Below, piece after piece: positions 14,871 to 22,682 of a stretch of DNA of 33,011 bases; position 1 is the first letter of the stretch, and each line of letters begins with the position of its first letter. The position numbers and the translations under genes are program-made. Source of the stretch: JBCDGZ01 sp038750655 (GTDB lineage: Bacteria > Bacteroidota > Bacteroidia > Chitinophagales > Saprospiraceae). Under the pieces are notes generated by a model, which worked only from the letters and a program-made list of their open reading frames with translations, was not told where the DNA came from and did no database searches. The stretch covers positions 1 through 33,011 of the forward strand of contig JBCDGZ010000092.1 in assembly GCA_038750655.1 (NCBI GenBank), read 5' to 3'.

Positions 14871-16331
14871 ATGAAGCGCGTCCTGTTTACCAATGCCTAC
14901 TTTTATCGTTTCGATCCCAAGCAATGGCGGGATAAGCGGCCCTATCCGCCCTACGGTACCATTTACGCCGCCGCACTGATCCGCAAATCCGGCTTCACCG
15001 TCCAACTTTTTGATACCAACCTGCGGGAAGATCCCGCAGAAATCATCCCCGTACTCGAAGAACAGCACGACTACCTCGTCATCTACGACGATGGTTTTAA
15101 CTACCTCAGCAAAATGTGCCTGACCAAAATGCGAGAAGCCGCCCTCGACATGATTCGCTTCGCCGCACATAAGGTCAAAAAGGTCATCGTTTGCAGTTCT
15201 GACTCTACAGATCACTATAGTTTATACCTGGAAGCTGGCGCTGACTTCGTCATCCTGGGCGAGGGAGAGCTGACTCTGCAGGAGCTGCTGCAGCGCCTGG
15301 AAAAGGATGATCCCGAGGTCAATGAAACGCTGGGAATCGCCTACCTCAAAGACGGCCAAGCCATCACCAACCCTCGCCGCCCGATCCTCCGCGAGCTGGA
15401 CAGCCTACCCGATCCGGCCTGGGACCTGGTGGATGTGGCATCCTACAAGGACCTCTGGTTGACGCACCAAGGTGTTTTTTCCCTCAATATTGCCACCACC
15501 CGGGGCTGCCCCTACAAATGCAACTGGTGCGCTAAGCCCATTTATGGCAATCGCTACAATAGTCGATCGCCCGAGCGAGTCGCCGCAGAGGTCGAAATGC
15601 TGACCAAGGAACACGGTGTAGAGCATTTCTGGGTTTGCGATGACATCTTTGGCCTCAAACCCAAGTGGGCACAAAAATTTCGCGATGAGGTGCAGAAGCG
15701 CAAGCTCAAGCTGCGCTATAAAATTCAATCGCGGGTCGACCTTCTGCTCAAGGAAGATACCATAGACGCCCTGGCGGCCTCCGGCCTCGAAACAGTCTGG
15801 GTCGGCGCAGAATCCGGCTCGCAAAAAATCCTCGACGCTATGGACAAGGGCACCCAGGTGGAACAAATCTATCAGGCCACCCGCCTCCTCAAAGCCAAAG
15901 GCATCAAAGTAGGCTTCTTCCTACAGTTCGGCTACCTCGGCGAAACTATGGAGGATATTCATAAAACCATTAGTATGCTACTCGACTTGATGCCTGACGA
16001 CATCGGCATCTCGGTTTCCTATCCACTGCCCGGCACTAAGTTCTTCGATAAGGTGGAAACGCAATTGAAAGACAAGCAAAACTGGACCGACTCCGATGAT
16101 CTGGCTATGATGTACCGAGCTACATTCAGCCCGGCCTTCTACCGCCGCCTCCACCGTTTTGTTCACAAGGTATTCCGGCGACGACAAGGCTGGCAGCAGT
16201 TGCAGTCTCTCTTGCAATCTCCTGGCTCGGCCAACGCTACACGCCTGCGCTCGGCGCTCGCTACGCTCTACTACCTACCGGCTGCCGAGCTGGATCGCCT
16301 ACGGCTGCGCCGCCTCGAAAAAACCAGCTGA
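14871..16331 (+). CDS. B12-binding-type radical SAM protein, module 1
   Basis: A 486-aa class B-like radical SAM enzyme. The N-terminal Rossmann domain (about 1-145; YPPYGTIYAAALIRKSGFTVQLFDTN, ADFVILGEGELTLQELL) matches the B12-binding domain of the BchE/methyltransferase group but lacks a DxHxxG motif, as is common in this class. The cluster motif is Cys213-x3-Cys217-x2-Cys220 (RGCPYKCNWC), followed by the barrel with VWVGAESGSQKILDAMDKG and GFFLQFGYLGET. Members methylate unactivated carbons or do other radical chemistry on lipids, sugars or antibiotics; the substrate is unknown. It is a paralogue of module 2 (both begin MK.VxFT.AYF and have YPP). A SAM methyltransferase gene follows 2 nt later and a nucleotidyltransferase precedes it. 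Confidence 0.92.
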   Translation: MKRVLFTNAYFYRFDPKQWRDKRPYPPYGTIYAAALIRKSGFTVQLFDTNLREDPAEIIPVLEEQHDYLVIYDDGFNYLSKMCLTKMREAALDMIRFAAHKVKKVIVCSSDSTDHYSLYLEAGADFVILGEGELTLQELLQRLEKDDPEVNETLGIAYLKDGQAITNPRRPILRELDSLPDPAWDLVDVASYKDLWLTHQGVFSLNIATTRGCPYKCNWCAKPIYGNRYNSRSPERVAAEVEMLTKEHGVEHFWVCDDIFGLKPKWAQKFRDEVQKRKLKLRYKIQSRVDLLLKEDTIDALAASGLETVWVGAESGSQKILDAMDKGTQVEQIYQATRLLKAKGIKVGFFLQFGYLGETMEDIHKTISMLLDLMPDDIGISVSYPLPGTKFFDKVETQLKDKQNWTDSDDLAMMYRATFSPAFYRRLHRFVHKVFRRRQGWQQLQSLLQSPGSANATRLRSALATLYYLPAAELDRLRLRRLEKTS

Positions 16332-16333
16332 CG

Positions 16334-17152
16334 ATGCCGACTTCCCAAGGACCTTCCTCCGCTTTTGATCACATCGCCGATGGCTACGACAGCGACTTCA
16401 CCCGCAGCGCCGTTGGGCGGCTACAACGACAGCGCGTTCATCGATACTTGAGCGAGCTACTGGATAAGCACGCCGTTCTCTCGGTGCTGGAACTCAACTG
16501 CGGCACTGGCGAAGATGCCCTTTGGCTGGCCAAGCGCCAGTGCCGCGTGCTAGCGACCGATGTTTCTGAGGGGATGGTCCGGGCTACGCAAAAAAAGGCA
16601 AGGGCCGAAGGCTACAGCGAACTCATCGACGCACGAGCATTGCCCGCCGAAAATCTCAGTAGCCTCCCTAACGACGGCTCCTTCGACTTGATCTTCTCCA
16701 ACTTCGGGGGGCTCAACTGCCTCGCTCCCGAGCAGCTCCCAATCCTCGCCCAACAGGCACAGCGCCTGCTGCGGCCAGGCGGTCATTTTGTCGGAGTGAT
16801 CATGTCCAGCTTCTGTTGGTGGGAAAGCCTCTACTTCCTCGCCAAGGGCCAGTGGAGGCAAGCCTGGCGTCGCCGCCAAAGGCAGGCGATACAAGCCCCA
16901 CTGGCCGAAGGCGTCAGCATTGCAACCTGGTACTACAGTCCCCGACGGTTTTGCAGCTTTTTCCGGCCACCACTCCAAGTCAAGCACTACCATACCGTCG
17001 GCTTTTTTCTTCCTCCCTCTTATCTTGACCCGGCATTTAAAAAAATCCCTTTGGTGTTGAAAGGATTGAATCGGATGGAAGAATGGAGTCCAAATATTAG
17101 TCTTTTTGCGGCGGCTTCAGATCATTTTTTGGTGCATTTAACTAAGACTTAA
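16334..17152 (+). CDS. Class I SAM-dependent methyltransferase, module 1
   Basis: A 272-aa methyltransferase. SAM-binding motif I is VLELNCGTGEDALWLAK (about 49-65), motif II is VLATDVSEGMV, the acidic loop is FDLIFSNFGGLNCL, and post-motif is LLRPGGHFVGVIMS. The C-terminal half (SFCWWESLYFLAKGQWRQAWRRRQ...) is a cap with amphipathic and aromatic segments that may contact a lipid-like substrate (inference). It begins 2 nt after the radical SAM stop codon, so the two are co-translated. It ends the operon before a 459-bp convergent gap. Confidence 0.88.
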   Translation: MPTSQGPSSAFDHIADGYDSDFTRSAVGRLQRQRVHRYLSELLDKHAVLSVLELNCGTGEDALWLAKRQCRVLATDVSEGMVRATQKKARAEGYSELIDARALPAENLSSLPNDGSFDLIFSNFGGLNCLAPEQLPILAQQAQRLLRPGGHFVGVIMSSFCWWESLYFLAKGQWRQAWRRRQRQAIQAPLAEGVSIATWYYSPRRFCSFFRPPLQVKHYHTVGFFLPPSYLDPAFKKIPLVLKGLNRMEEWSPNISLFAAASDHFLVHLTKT

Positions 17153-17611
17153 GTTGGAAAGAGCTAGAGGTTATGGGAAGCTTAGATAGTCCTTTACGAT
17201 CATTTCTCGCTCCGACCAGCTAAAAGCTTTATCCGTCTTTAGTCCTGATTTCGATTGACTTTTTTTATCCATTTTTACACTCTTTTGGGTCGACCTATTT
17301 TAGGACAAGACATTGTATGTACAGCTGGGGGCTTTGATGGGAGGGCCCACCCACTTGCCACCACCGCCGATCCCCCCCTCGCCAGCTAAGTCCTAACTAT
17401 GGAGAGTCAGGTCTTGCTGGCTACCTACTATAAATAGGGGAGGATCGCAAGACTTCCTTCTGGAAGATGGCATCTTCTTCCTCTCAGGCCTTTCAAGAGA
17501 AAAAAGAGGTATGTACAGACTGAAGAACGATCAAAGTGACAAGCTGCGTGATAAATCTTACAATACTTTGATCCGTTTCGATGTGAGCGATAAATATAAC
17601 ACAAATTGTTT
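17153..17611. other. 459-bp convergent intergenic region with small repeats
   Basis: No credible gene is seen between the convergent methyltransferase and FkbM genes. It contains a GTATGTACAG direct repeat (17315-17324 and 17509-17518). It also has two overlapping hairpins, CTTCC-TTCT-GGAAG (17453-17466) and GAAGATG-G-CATCTTC (17463-17477), that cannot form together. A 9-bp inverted repeat GATCAAAGT/ACTTTGATC lies at 17529-17573. Neighbouring convergent pairs overlap, so this long gap is unusual; it may hold terminators, a small RNA or a decayed insertion. Confidence 0.4.
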
Positions 17612-18376
17612 TTATACGCAAATATACTCAGCATATTCTTCCGCCATTCCCTCATCTTTGAACCCTGCCGTATTAAACGCCGTAGGATAGACAAAGTAGC
17701 CTTGCTGCTGGAGCAATTGGATGGCGGCAGTTTGATCAGATTCGGATAAGTGGCAATGCTCGTAGACGATGAAGGCAGGCCGCCAGCGCTGAAAATCCAG
17801 CACCTTGAGAATTTCGAAATCATGGCCTTCGGTGTCGATCATCAGGAAGTCCAGCTGGGTAAACTGGTGTTTGTCGAGCAGGTGATTGATGGTAGTGCAG
17901 GCAATATCTTGACTGACTAGCCGAGCCGGTGGGTAATCGGCCAAGACCGCCTTCGGCACCTCCGAATGAAAGCTGCTCAATTGGTTGGCCCAGGCCGGGA
18001 GCGGTGGGCCAGTGGATTCGAGGTAATAAAAGCGGCGCTGCCCCGGCTCATCGGAGACCGCCACATTTTCGAAGCGCAGTCGTGGGTGGTGGCGAAAGCT
18101 CTTCTTCAGCAGCTGAAAAGCCTCGCGCTGTGGCTCTACCAATAAGCCCGACCAATCGTTAAGGTGGATGTAGCGGTAAACAATATCGGCGGGTAGGCCC
18201 TCGTGGGCACCGATCATTAGGAGGTTGACCTTGGGGTGGTTTTGTGAAAAGCGAACAATGAGATGGTTGAGTGAAGGGAAGCGCGCCGGCCGATAAAAGT
18301 GATGATACAACCAGAGGTAAGGCCGGGAGTAGGATGGAACGAGACGTTTGATAATTTTTTTCAATCGGTTTTTCAT
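17612..18376 (-). CDS. FkbM-family methyltransferase
   Basis: A 254-aa protein of the FkbM family, SAM-dependent O-methyltransferases often found in polysaccharide and polyketide clusters. The SAM motif is VNLLMIGAHEGLPADIVYRYI (His in place of the usual Asn of DIGANxG). The LVEPQREAFQLLKKSF strand follows, and the diagnostic LDFLMIDTEGHDFEILKVLDF sits at about 173-193. The N-terminus is basic (MKNRLKKIIKRLVPSYSRPYLWLYHHFY), suggesting membrane association. It is transcribed alone and points toward the long convergent gap, with a 51-bp divergent gap to the next methyltransferase. A sugar hydroxyl is a likely target, given the neighbourhood (inference). Confidence 0.88.
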   Translation of the reverse strand: MKNRLKKIIKRLVPSYSRPYLWLYHHFYRPARFPSLNHLIVRFSQNHPKVNLLMIGAHEGLPADIVYRYIHLNDWSGLLVEPQREAFQLLKKSFRHHPRLRFENVAVSDEPGQRRFYYLESTGPPLPAWANQLSSFHSEVPKAVLADYPPARLVSQDIACTTINHLLDKHQFTQLDFLMIDTEGHDFEILKVLDFQRWRPAFIVYEHCHLSESDQTAAIQLLQQQGYFVYPTAFNTAGFKDEGMAEEYAEYICV

Positions 18377-18427
18377 AACCTCTAACTAAAGATAGCTAAT
18401 TTAACGGGCTTGATGAATTGACTGTTT

Positions 18428-19216
18428 ATGAAACTTACTATCCTCGATTTTTATGCCAATCAACATACAGCTTTTCTGCATGGCGCCGGTCAGCAGGGCA
18501 GCAACCATCTACTGCATCAACTGGCGTTGAAAGGGCAGGAGCGGGTATTGGAAATTGGCTTTGGAACGGGAGGTAGCCTAGTCAAGCTCAAAAGCAGGTT
18601 CCCCGATTTGCAGCTCTTCGGTGTTGAGCAATCGGAGCGAATGTACCAGAAAGCCCGACAGCGTCTGGGGCTGTGTTTGCTTTCGGATGTGCAGTTACAT
18701 CTAATCAATTCGCCCCATTATCCTTTTCCAGATCAGCACTTCGATGTCATTTATGTGGAGTCCGTACTAGCTATTTTGACGACACCGCAATTGAAACAGG
18801 TGCTCAAAGAAATCCGACGCTTGCTCAAGCCCGGCGGTAAGCTAGGCTTCAATGAGACGCTTTGGCTGTCCGAGGTGCCGCAGGCGGAAGTGGAGCGCAT
18901 CAATGCCACCTGCCTGGAAGCCTTCGGCATCATTCAGGCCAATGGAGAAATCCGGGATGCTGCCGCCTGGAAGGACTTGCTGGCCTCGGAAAGGTTTGAG
19001 CTACAGTATTGTGAGCCAGTAGAAGCCAAGCGGCTCGACTGGCCCTCGGATTGGCACCGCTGGCCCTCGGCAGCTTTCAGTAAGATTGGCAAAGGACTGG
19101 CCGCCCTACGTCCTGCACATCGACAGCAAGCGCAGCAGCTTCAGGCGATTGAGCAGCGCATCTTCGAGCCCGGCAAGCGCTATTTGAACAGCTATGTATT
19201 CCTTGTTTCCCGCTAA
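18428..19216 (+). CDS. Class I SAM-dependent methyltransferase (Methyltransf_11 type)
   Basis: A 262-aa methyltransferase with motif I VLEIGFGTGGSLVKLK (about 39-54), acidic LFGVEQSERMYQKARQRL, the FDVIYVESVLAIL strand and post-motif LLKPGGKLGFNETLW. The C-terminal part contains a LEAFGIIQANGEIRDAAAWKDLL segment resembling the small-molecule C-/O-methyltransferases of the ubiquinone/sarcosine group. It is divergent from the FkbM gene. Its stop overlaps the stop of the metallophosphoesterase on the other strand by 4 nt. Unlike the other three methyltransferases of this class in the window it is not paired with a radical SAM gene. Substrate is unknown. Confidence 0.87.
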   Translation: MKLTILDFYANQHTAFLHGAGQQGSNHLLHQLALKGQERVLEIGFGTGGSLVKLKSRFPDLQLFGVEQSERMYQKARQRLGLCLLSDVQLHLINSPHYPFPDQHFDVIYVESVLAILTTPQLKQVLKEIRRLLKPGGKLGFNETLWLSEVPQAEVERINATCLEAFGIIQANGEIRDAAAWKDLLASERFELQYCEPVEAKRLDWPSDWHRWPSAAFSKIGKGLAALRPAHRQQAQQLQAIEQRIFEPGKRYLNSYVFLVSR

Positions 19217-20064
19217 TGGTAGCTGGCCCGATCTCGCTCGATGTCCAAAACCTCTAGTGTATTTTGCCGCAGCATTCGCACCTTTACTACCACTTTCTTT
19301 GCCTTATCGACTTCTACCAGCAGGTAATTATCCCGCACTTGATCGCCCATCCCTGTAGCCAAAAAATAGAGATTTTTATACTGCTCAGCGTACAGATGAC
19401 TCTTCTGCCGACTGGCACCAATGTCGCCCGCGAAGAGGTAGACGGGGCGGCCGCAGGCCTCTAGCAAAGGCACCACTTCGGGCCAGAAGTTGATGGTTGG
19501 TGTTCGGCCGTCTAGCGAGTTGATTTTTAAATGGCGATACGTATCGCCCTTGGTCCACCAGAGTACTTGGTGAAAAAAGATAAAGATGTTGTGGTAAGAC
19601 TTGGAACGAGCCAATTGTTTTTTGAGAAATGCCATTTGATCTTTCCAAATGTTCCAGCCGCCCAAACCCGGATTAAGCACAATGCAAAGGTCGCCTTCTT
19701 GTTCGAAAGCGTAGTAGGTTAGGCCATAGCGATCTTTGTAGGGCGACTTATGTCCTTCGTCGTGGTTGCCAACGGCGAAGTGGACTTTTAGGCCGAGGCT
19801 ATCGATTTGCTGGTCAACGGCGTCCCAGAATTCGTTGCGGCTGTAGTAGACAATGTCGCCCGCGAAAACGCCGAAGCGCATATCGGGGTATTGGCGGAGG
19901 GTTGCAAAGTCGGCGACGAAAGGGGGGTGCAGCCCCGGCGCTTTGCGCGCCGTTGAGCCGTAGACGTGGCCCGCTACAAAAAAACTGTAGGCCCTAGGGG
20001 GTGTTTTGCAACCGTAGAGCAGCAATGACAGTATAAGCAATAAACCACATTTTTTCATCATCAA
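19213..20064 (-). CDS. Metallophosphoesterase-like lipoprotein with altered metal motifs
   Basis: A 283-aa protein with a lipoprotein signal (MMMKKCGLLLILSLLLYGC, Cys19). The calcineurin-like phosphoesterase fold is visible as FFVAGHVYG (about 28-36), FAGDIVYY (Asp70), AVGNHDEG (Asn100-His101-Asp102) and FFHQVLWW (His165). Two metal sites differ from the usual pattern: motif I normally reads DxH but here is A31-G-H33, and the last GHxH is replaced by AGDIG (Asp213). It may therefore bind one metal or use a variant chemistry. It is exported and lipid-anchored, divergent from the CotH/beta-helix lipoprotein with a 52-bp gap, so the two may share control. The fold call is good; activity and substrate are uncertain. 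Confidence 0.82.
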   Translation of the reverse strand: MMMKKCGLLLILSLLLYGCKTPPRAYSFFVAGHVYGSTARKAPGLHPPFVADFATLRQYPDMRFGVFAGDIVYYSRNEFWDAVDQQIDSLGLKVHFAVGNHDEGHKSPYKDRYGLTYYAFEQEGDLCIVLNPGLGGWNIWKDQMAFLKKQLARSKSYHNIFIFFHQVLWWTKGDTYRHLKINSLDGRTPTINFWPEVVPLLEACGRPVYLFAGDIGASRQKSHLYAEQYKNLYFLATGMGDQVRDNYLLVEVDKAKKVVVKVRMLRQNTLEVLDIERDRASYH

Positions 20065-20116
20065 GCCAATTTACAGCTTCTACAACAAAAAGCAAGAATC
20101 CGTAACTTGCACCCTC

Positions 20117-22627
20117 ATGTATCTCCGATTCATCACCTTTTATTTGCTACTCTGCTGCTGCTCTTGCCAGCCCGATCTCCGGCAAGACTCTAGAGTCAAC
20201 TGGCTGCCGCAGCTGCACATCGATGTTCAGTCGGAGTATATGGTTTTGTTGAAACGCAAACGCCACGAAGCATTGCGAGAGGGGCTTTTAATCAGTTCAC
20301 CTAAAGATTTTGTGCCTGCTATATTGAAATACCAGGACAAAGCAATGCCAGCAGAGATTCGGCTTAAAGGAGATTGGCTGGATCATCTGCGGGGCAGTAA
20401 GTGGTCGTTTCGCATTAAGTTGGGAGAACGCCATAGCCTGATGGGAATGCGGCGTTTTTCTATACAACATCCCCGTACCCGTTCTTTTTTGGAGGAATGG
20501 GTATTTCACCAATTGTTGAATCAGGAAGGTATCCTCAATCCTCGTTATACTTTCGTACAAATTATTCTCAATGGCCAATACAAGGGCATTTATGCTTTAG
20601 AGGAACATTTTGATAAATTATTGCTGGAAAAACAGGGTCGCCGCGAAGCACCGATTATGAAATTCACGGAGGAGGGCTTTTGGCAATTGCAGGAATACGA
20701 AAAGCGGACGAACAAAGACCTGGTACCCTACCTACCCGATTTCGAAGCCTCAAAAGTGGAAGCTTTTCAAAAGGGACGGACCTTGAATAATCTGCAGCTG
20801 AGAGAACAATACCTAGCCGCCAGCCAGCTGATGCGCCATTATCAGCGCGCCGGCCTAAAGGCCTCGCAGCTACTCAATATCGAACAGCTGGCCCAATACT
20901 TCGCACTGACGGACATCGCCCAAGCCTGGCACGCCCTGCGCTGGCACAACCTCCGCTTTTACTTCAACCCCATTACCGGCCTACTGGAGCCCATCGGCTT
21001 CGATGCCTACGGCGACGAAGGCCCCTATCGCTGGTTCTCTAAACCCTTCACTGGCTTTTACAATGAACGCTACAGCAAGGTCTATTTTGCCGAAGAATAC
21101 CTGATTTTTTACCCCTTCAACGAAGCGCCTTTTCGGCAACGTTATCTTGATTACTTACACCAATATTCCAGGCCCACTTTTATCCATCAATTCCAGCAAA
21201 AGATTAGTACTCGACTGGACAGCTTAGAGCAGGCCCTAAAAACCGAGTATAGTTACTACGATTACAAAAAAGACTTTTTACCAAAAAATGCCGAAGAACT
21301 GCGCCAGCATCTTGCCGAGTACTCCACTGAGCATCCCCCTTTCCAATACACCATCTTCGAACCGCTCTACGACAGCTGCCGCACTATGACCCCCTTCTCC
21401 GAAATTGCGCTCAATGCCTGGCGGGCCTCCTCTGAAAGCATCCAACTGGCTAACTACTTTTGTCAACCCATCAGCCTACAGGCCTCCGGCCCCAAGAAGT
21501 CCAAGCCCATACATGTCCTCCCCCGACCACAAGAAATCGCCCCCTTTGACATCCATCAGTTGCCCGACTCTAGCCTACAATTGCAGATTCCTCAAACAGA
21601 TCGCTACCTCTTTTATACCGTACCGGGCTTCGAGCATTGGTACCGAAAACGCATCTCCGAATGGCCAACAGCTACGCCGATTTCCTTTACCGATGGGCAG
21701 CGACTCCAGCTGGATAGCTTGCGCTTCAAAAAACAAGGAGGCGTCTGGCAAATCCCAGCCGGCCAGCACCAAATCGACGAAATAATGGTCATTCCTGCTG
21801 GGGATTCCTTACACATTGCAGCAGGCGCACAGTTAGACTTAGTGGAAGAAGCAGGCCTTCTGATCTTGGGTAAGGTGTGGATACAGGGCACCTCCGAGCA
21901 ACCTATCCGCTTATATTCCTCCGATGGCAGCAGCCGGGGTTGCCATTTTCTCAATGTTCAGGATACGCTGCTTTTGGAAAATGTTCATTTCGAACAGTTG
22001 GGCAATTGGCAGGGGCCAGATCGCTGGTTGAGTGGCAGTGTGTGCTTTTATGAATCAAAGGTGGTCATGCGCCATTGCCGCTTCCAGGATATTCCAGTTG
22101 AGGATGCCTTGAATATCGTCCGCTCTGATGCAGAGCTACAGCAACTTTACTTTAGCGGCTGCGCCAGCGATGCGCTGGACCTTGATTTCTCCCGGGCGCA
22201 GATTAGCCAATGCCACTTCGAGAATATTCGGGGAGATGCTATTGATTGCTCCGGCAGTCGAGTCGATATGGACCAAATTGTCATTCGAGCTATTGGGGAT
22301 AAGGGTTTTTCTCTGGGGGAGCAATCTGAGGTGCGTATTCGCAACAGCAAAGTACAGGCTGGAAGAATTGGGCTGGCAGTCAAAGACGCTACTAAAGCCC
22401 AGGTGCAACAGCTGCATATCGATAATTGTACCTACGGTTTGATGATTTTTAACAAAAAGGCAGAATTTGGGCCGGCACAGCTACAAGCAAATGAACTAGC
22501 CTTTAGCTTTGTTGTTGACTCTTTATTCCTTGAGAAAAACCATCGGTTCATTCTCAATGGTCAAGAGCAAGTTCCGACTCATGCACCCGGACAAATTGCT
22601 ACCTTTGTTTACGCCCAGGAGGAATAA
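20117..22627 (+). CDS. CotH-kinase-like lipoprotein fused to a right-handed beta-helix
   Basis: An 836-aa exported protein with a Cys-rich lipobox (LLLCCCSC, about 11-17). Residues about 35-420 match the CotH family, atypical kinases first known from Bacillus spore coat: IRLKGDWLDHLRGSKWSFRIKL, LMGMRRFSIQHPRTRSFLEEWVFHQLL, QYKGIYALEEHFDK and the later EPIGFDAYGDEGPY. A middle region (about 480-590) is beta-rich and unassigned. Residues about 590-800 are parallel beta-helix repeats (LLENVHFEQLG, MRHCRFQDI, ISQCHFENIRGDAIDCSGS, VQQLHIDNCTYGL), a fold used for binding or cutting polysaccharides. Fusion of a kinase-like domain with a beta-helix on a lipoprotein suggests modification or holding of surface polymer (inference). 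It has its own AT-poor short leader and precedes radical SAM module 2 by 55 bp. Confidence 0.85.
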   Translation: MYLRFITFYLLLCCCSCQPDLRQDSRVNWLPQLHIDVQSEYMVLLKRKRHEALREGLLISSPKDFVPAILKYQDKAMPAEIRLKGDWLDHLRGSKWSFRIKLGERHSLMGMRRFSIQHPRTRSFLEEWVFHQLLNQEGILNPRYTFVQIILNGQYKGIYALEEHFDKLLLEKQGRREAPIMKFTEEGFWQLQEYEKRTNKDLVPYLPDFEASKVEAFQKGRTLNNLQLREQYLAASQLMRHYQRAGLKASQLLNIEQLAQYFALTDIAQAWHALRWHNLRFYFNPITGLLEPIGFDAYGDEGPYRWFSKPFTGFYNERYSKVYFAEEYLIFYPFNEAPFRQRYLDYLHQYSRPTFIHQFQQKISTRLDSLEQALKTEYSYYDYKKDFLPKNAEELRQHLAEYSTEHPPFQYTIFEPLYDSCRTMTPFSEIALNAWRASSESIQLANYFCQPISLQASGPKKSKPIHVLPRPQEIAPFDIHQLPDSSLQLQIPQTDRYLFYTVPGFEHWYRKRISEWPTATPISFTDGQRLQLDSLRFKKQGGVWQIPAGQHQIDEIMVIPAGDSLHIAAGAQLDLVEEAGLLILGKVWIQGTSEQPIRLYSSDGSSRGCHFLNVQDTLLLENVHFEQLGNWQGPDRWLSGSVCFYESKVVMRHCRFQDIPVEDALNIVRSDAELQQLYFSGCASDALDLDFSRAQISQCHFENIRGDAIDCSGSRVDMDQIVIRAIGDKGFSLGEQSEVRIRNSKVQAGRIGLAVKDATKAQVQQLHIDNCTYGLMIFNKKAEFGPAQLQANELAFSFVVDSLFLEKNHRFILNGQEQVPTHAPGQIATFVYAQEE

Positions 22628-22629
22628 TG

Positions 22630-22644
22630 GCCCAAAATTTGGGC
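22630..22644. other. GCCCAAA/TTTGGGC inverted repeat between CotH and radical SAM 2 genes
   Basis: GCCCAAAATTTGGGC is a near-perfect palindrome with 7-bp arms, right after the CotH stop codon and 38 bp before the radical SAM start. The same TTTGGGC/GCCCAAA arms occur in the leader of radical SAM 3 (30499-30506 and 30536-30543). It could be a terminator stem (a T-rich stretch follows 20 nt later) or a shared operator. Confidence 0.4.
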
Positions 22645-22682
22645 ATGTTGTCATACATTAATATTTTTTCTATTTTTAGCTT

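Noticed and set aside
17428..17823. 131-aa open frame on the minus strand
   Set aside because: Most of it overlaps the 3' part of the FkbM gene in another frame, and the rest crosses noncoding hairpins; no family features.
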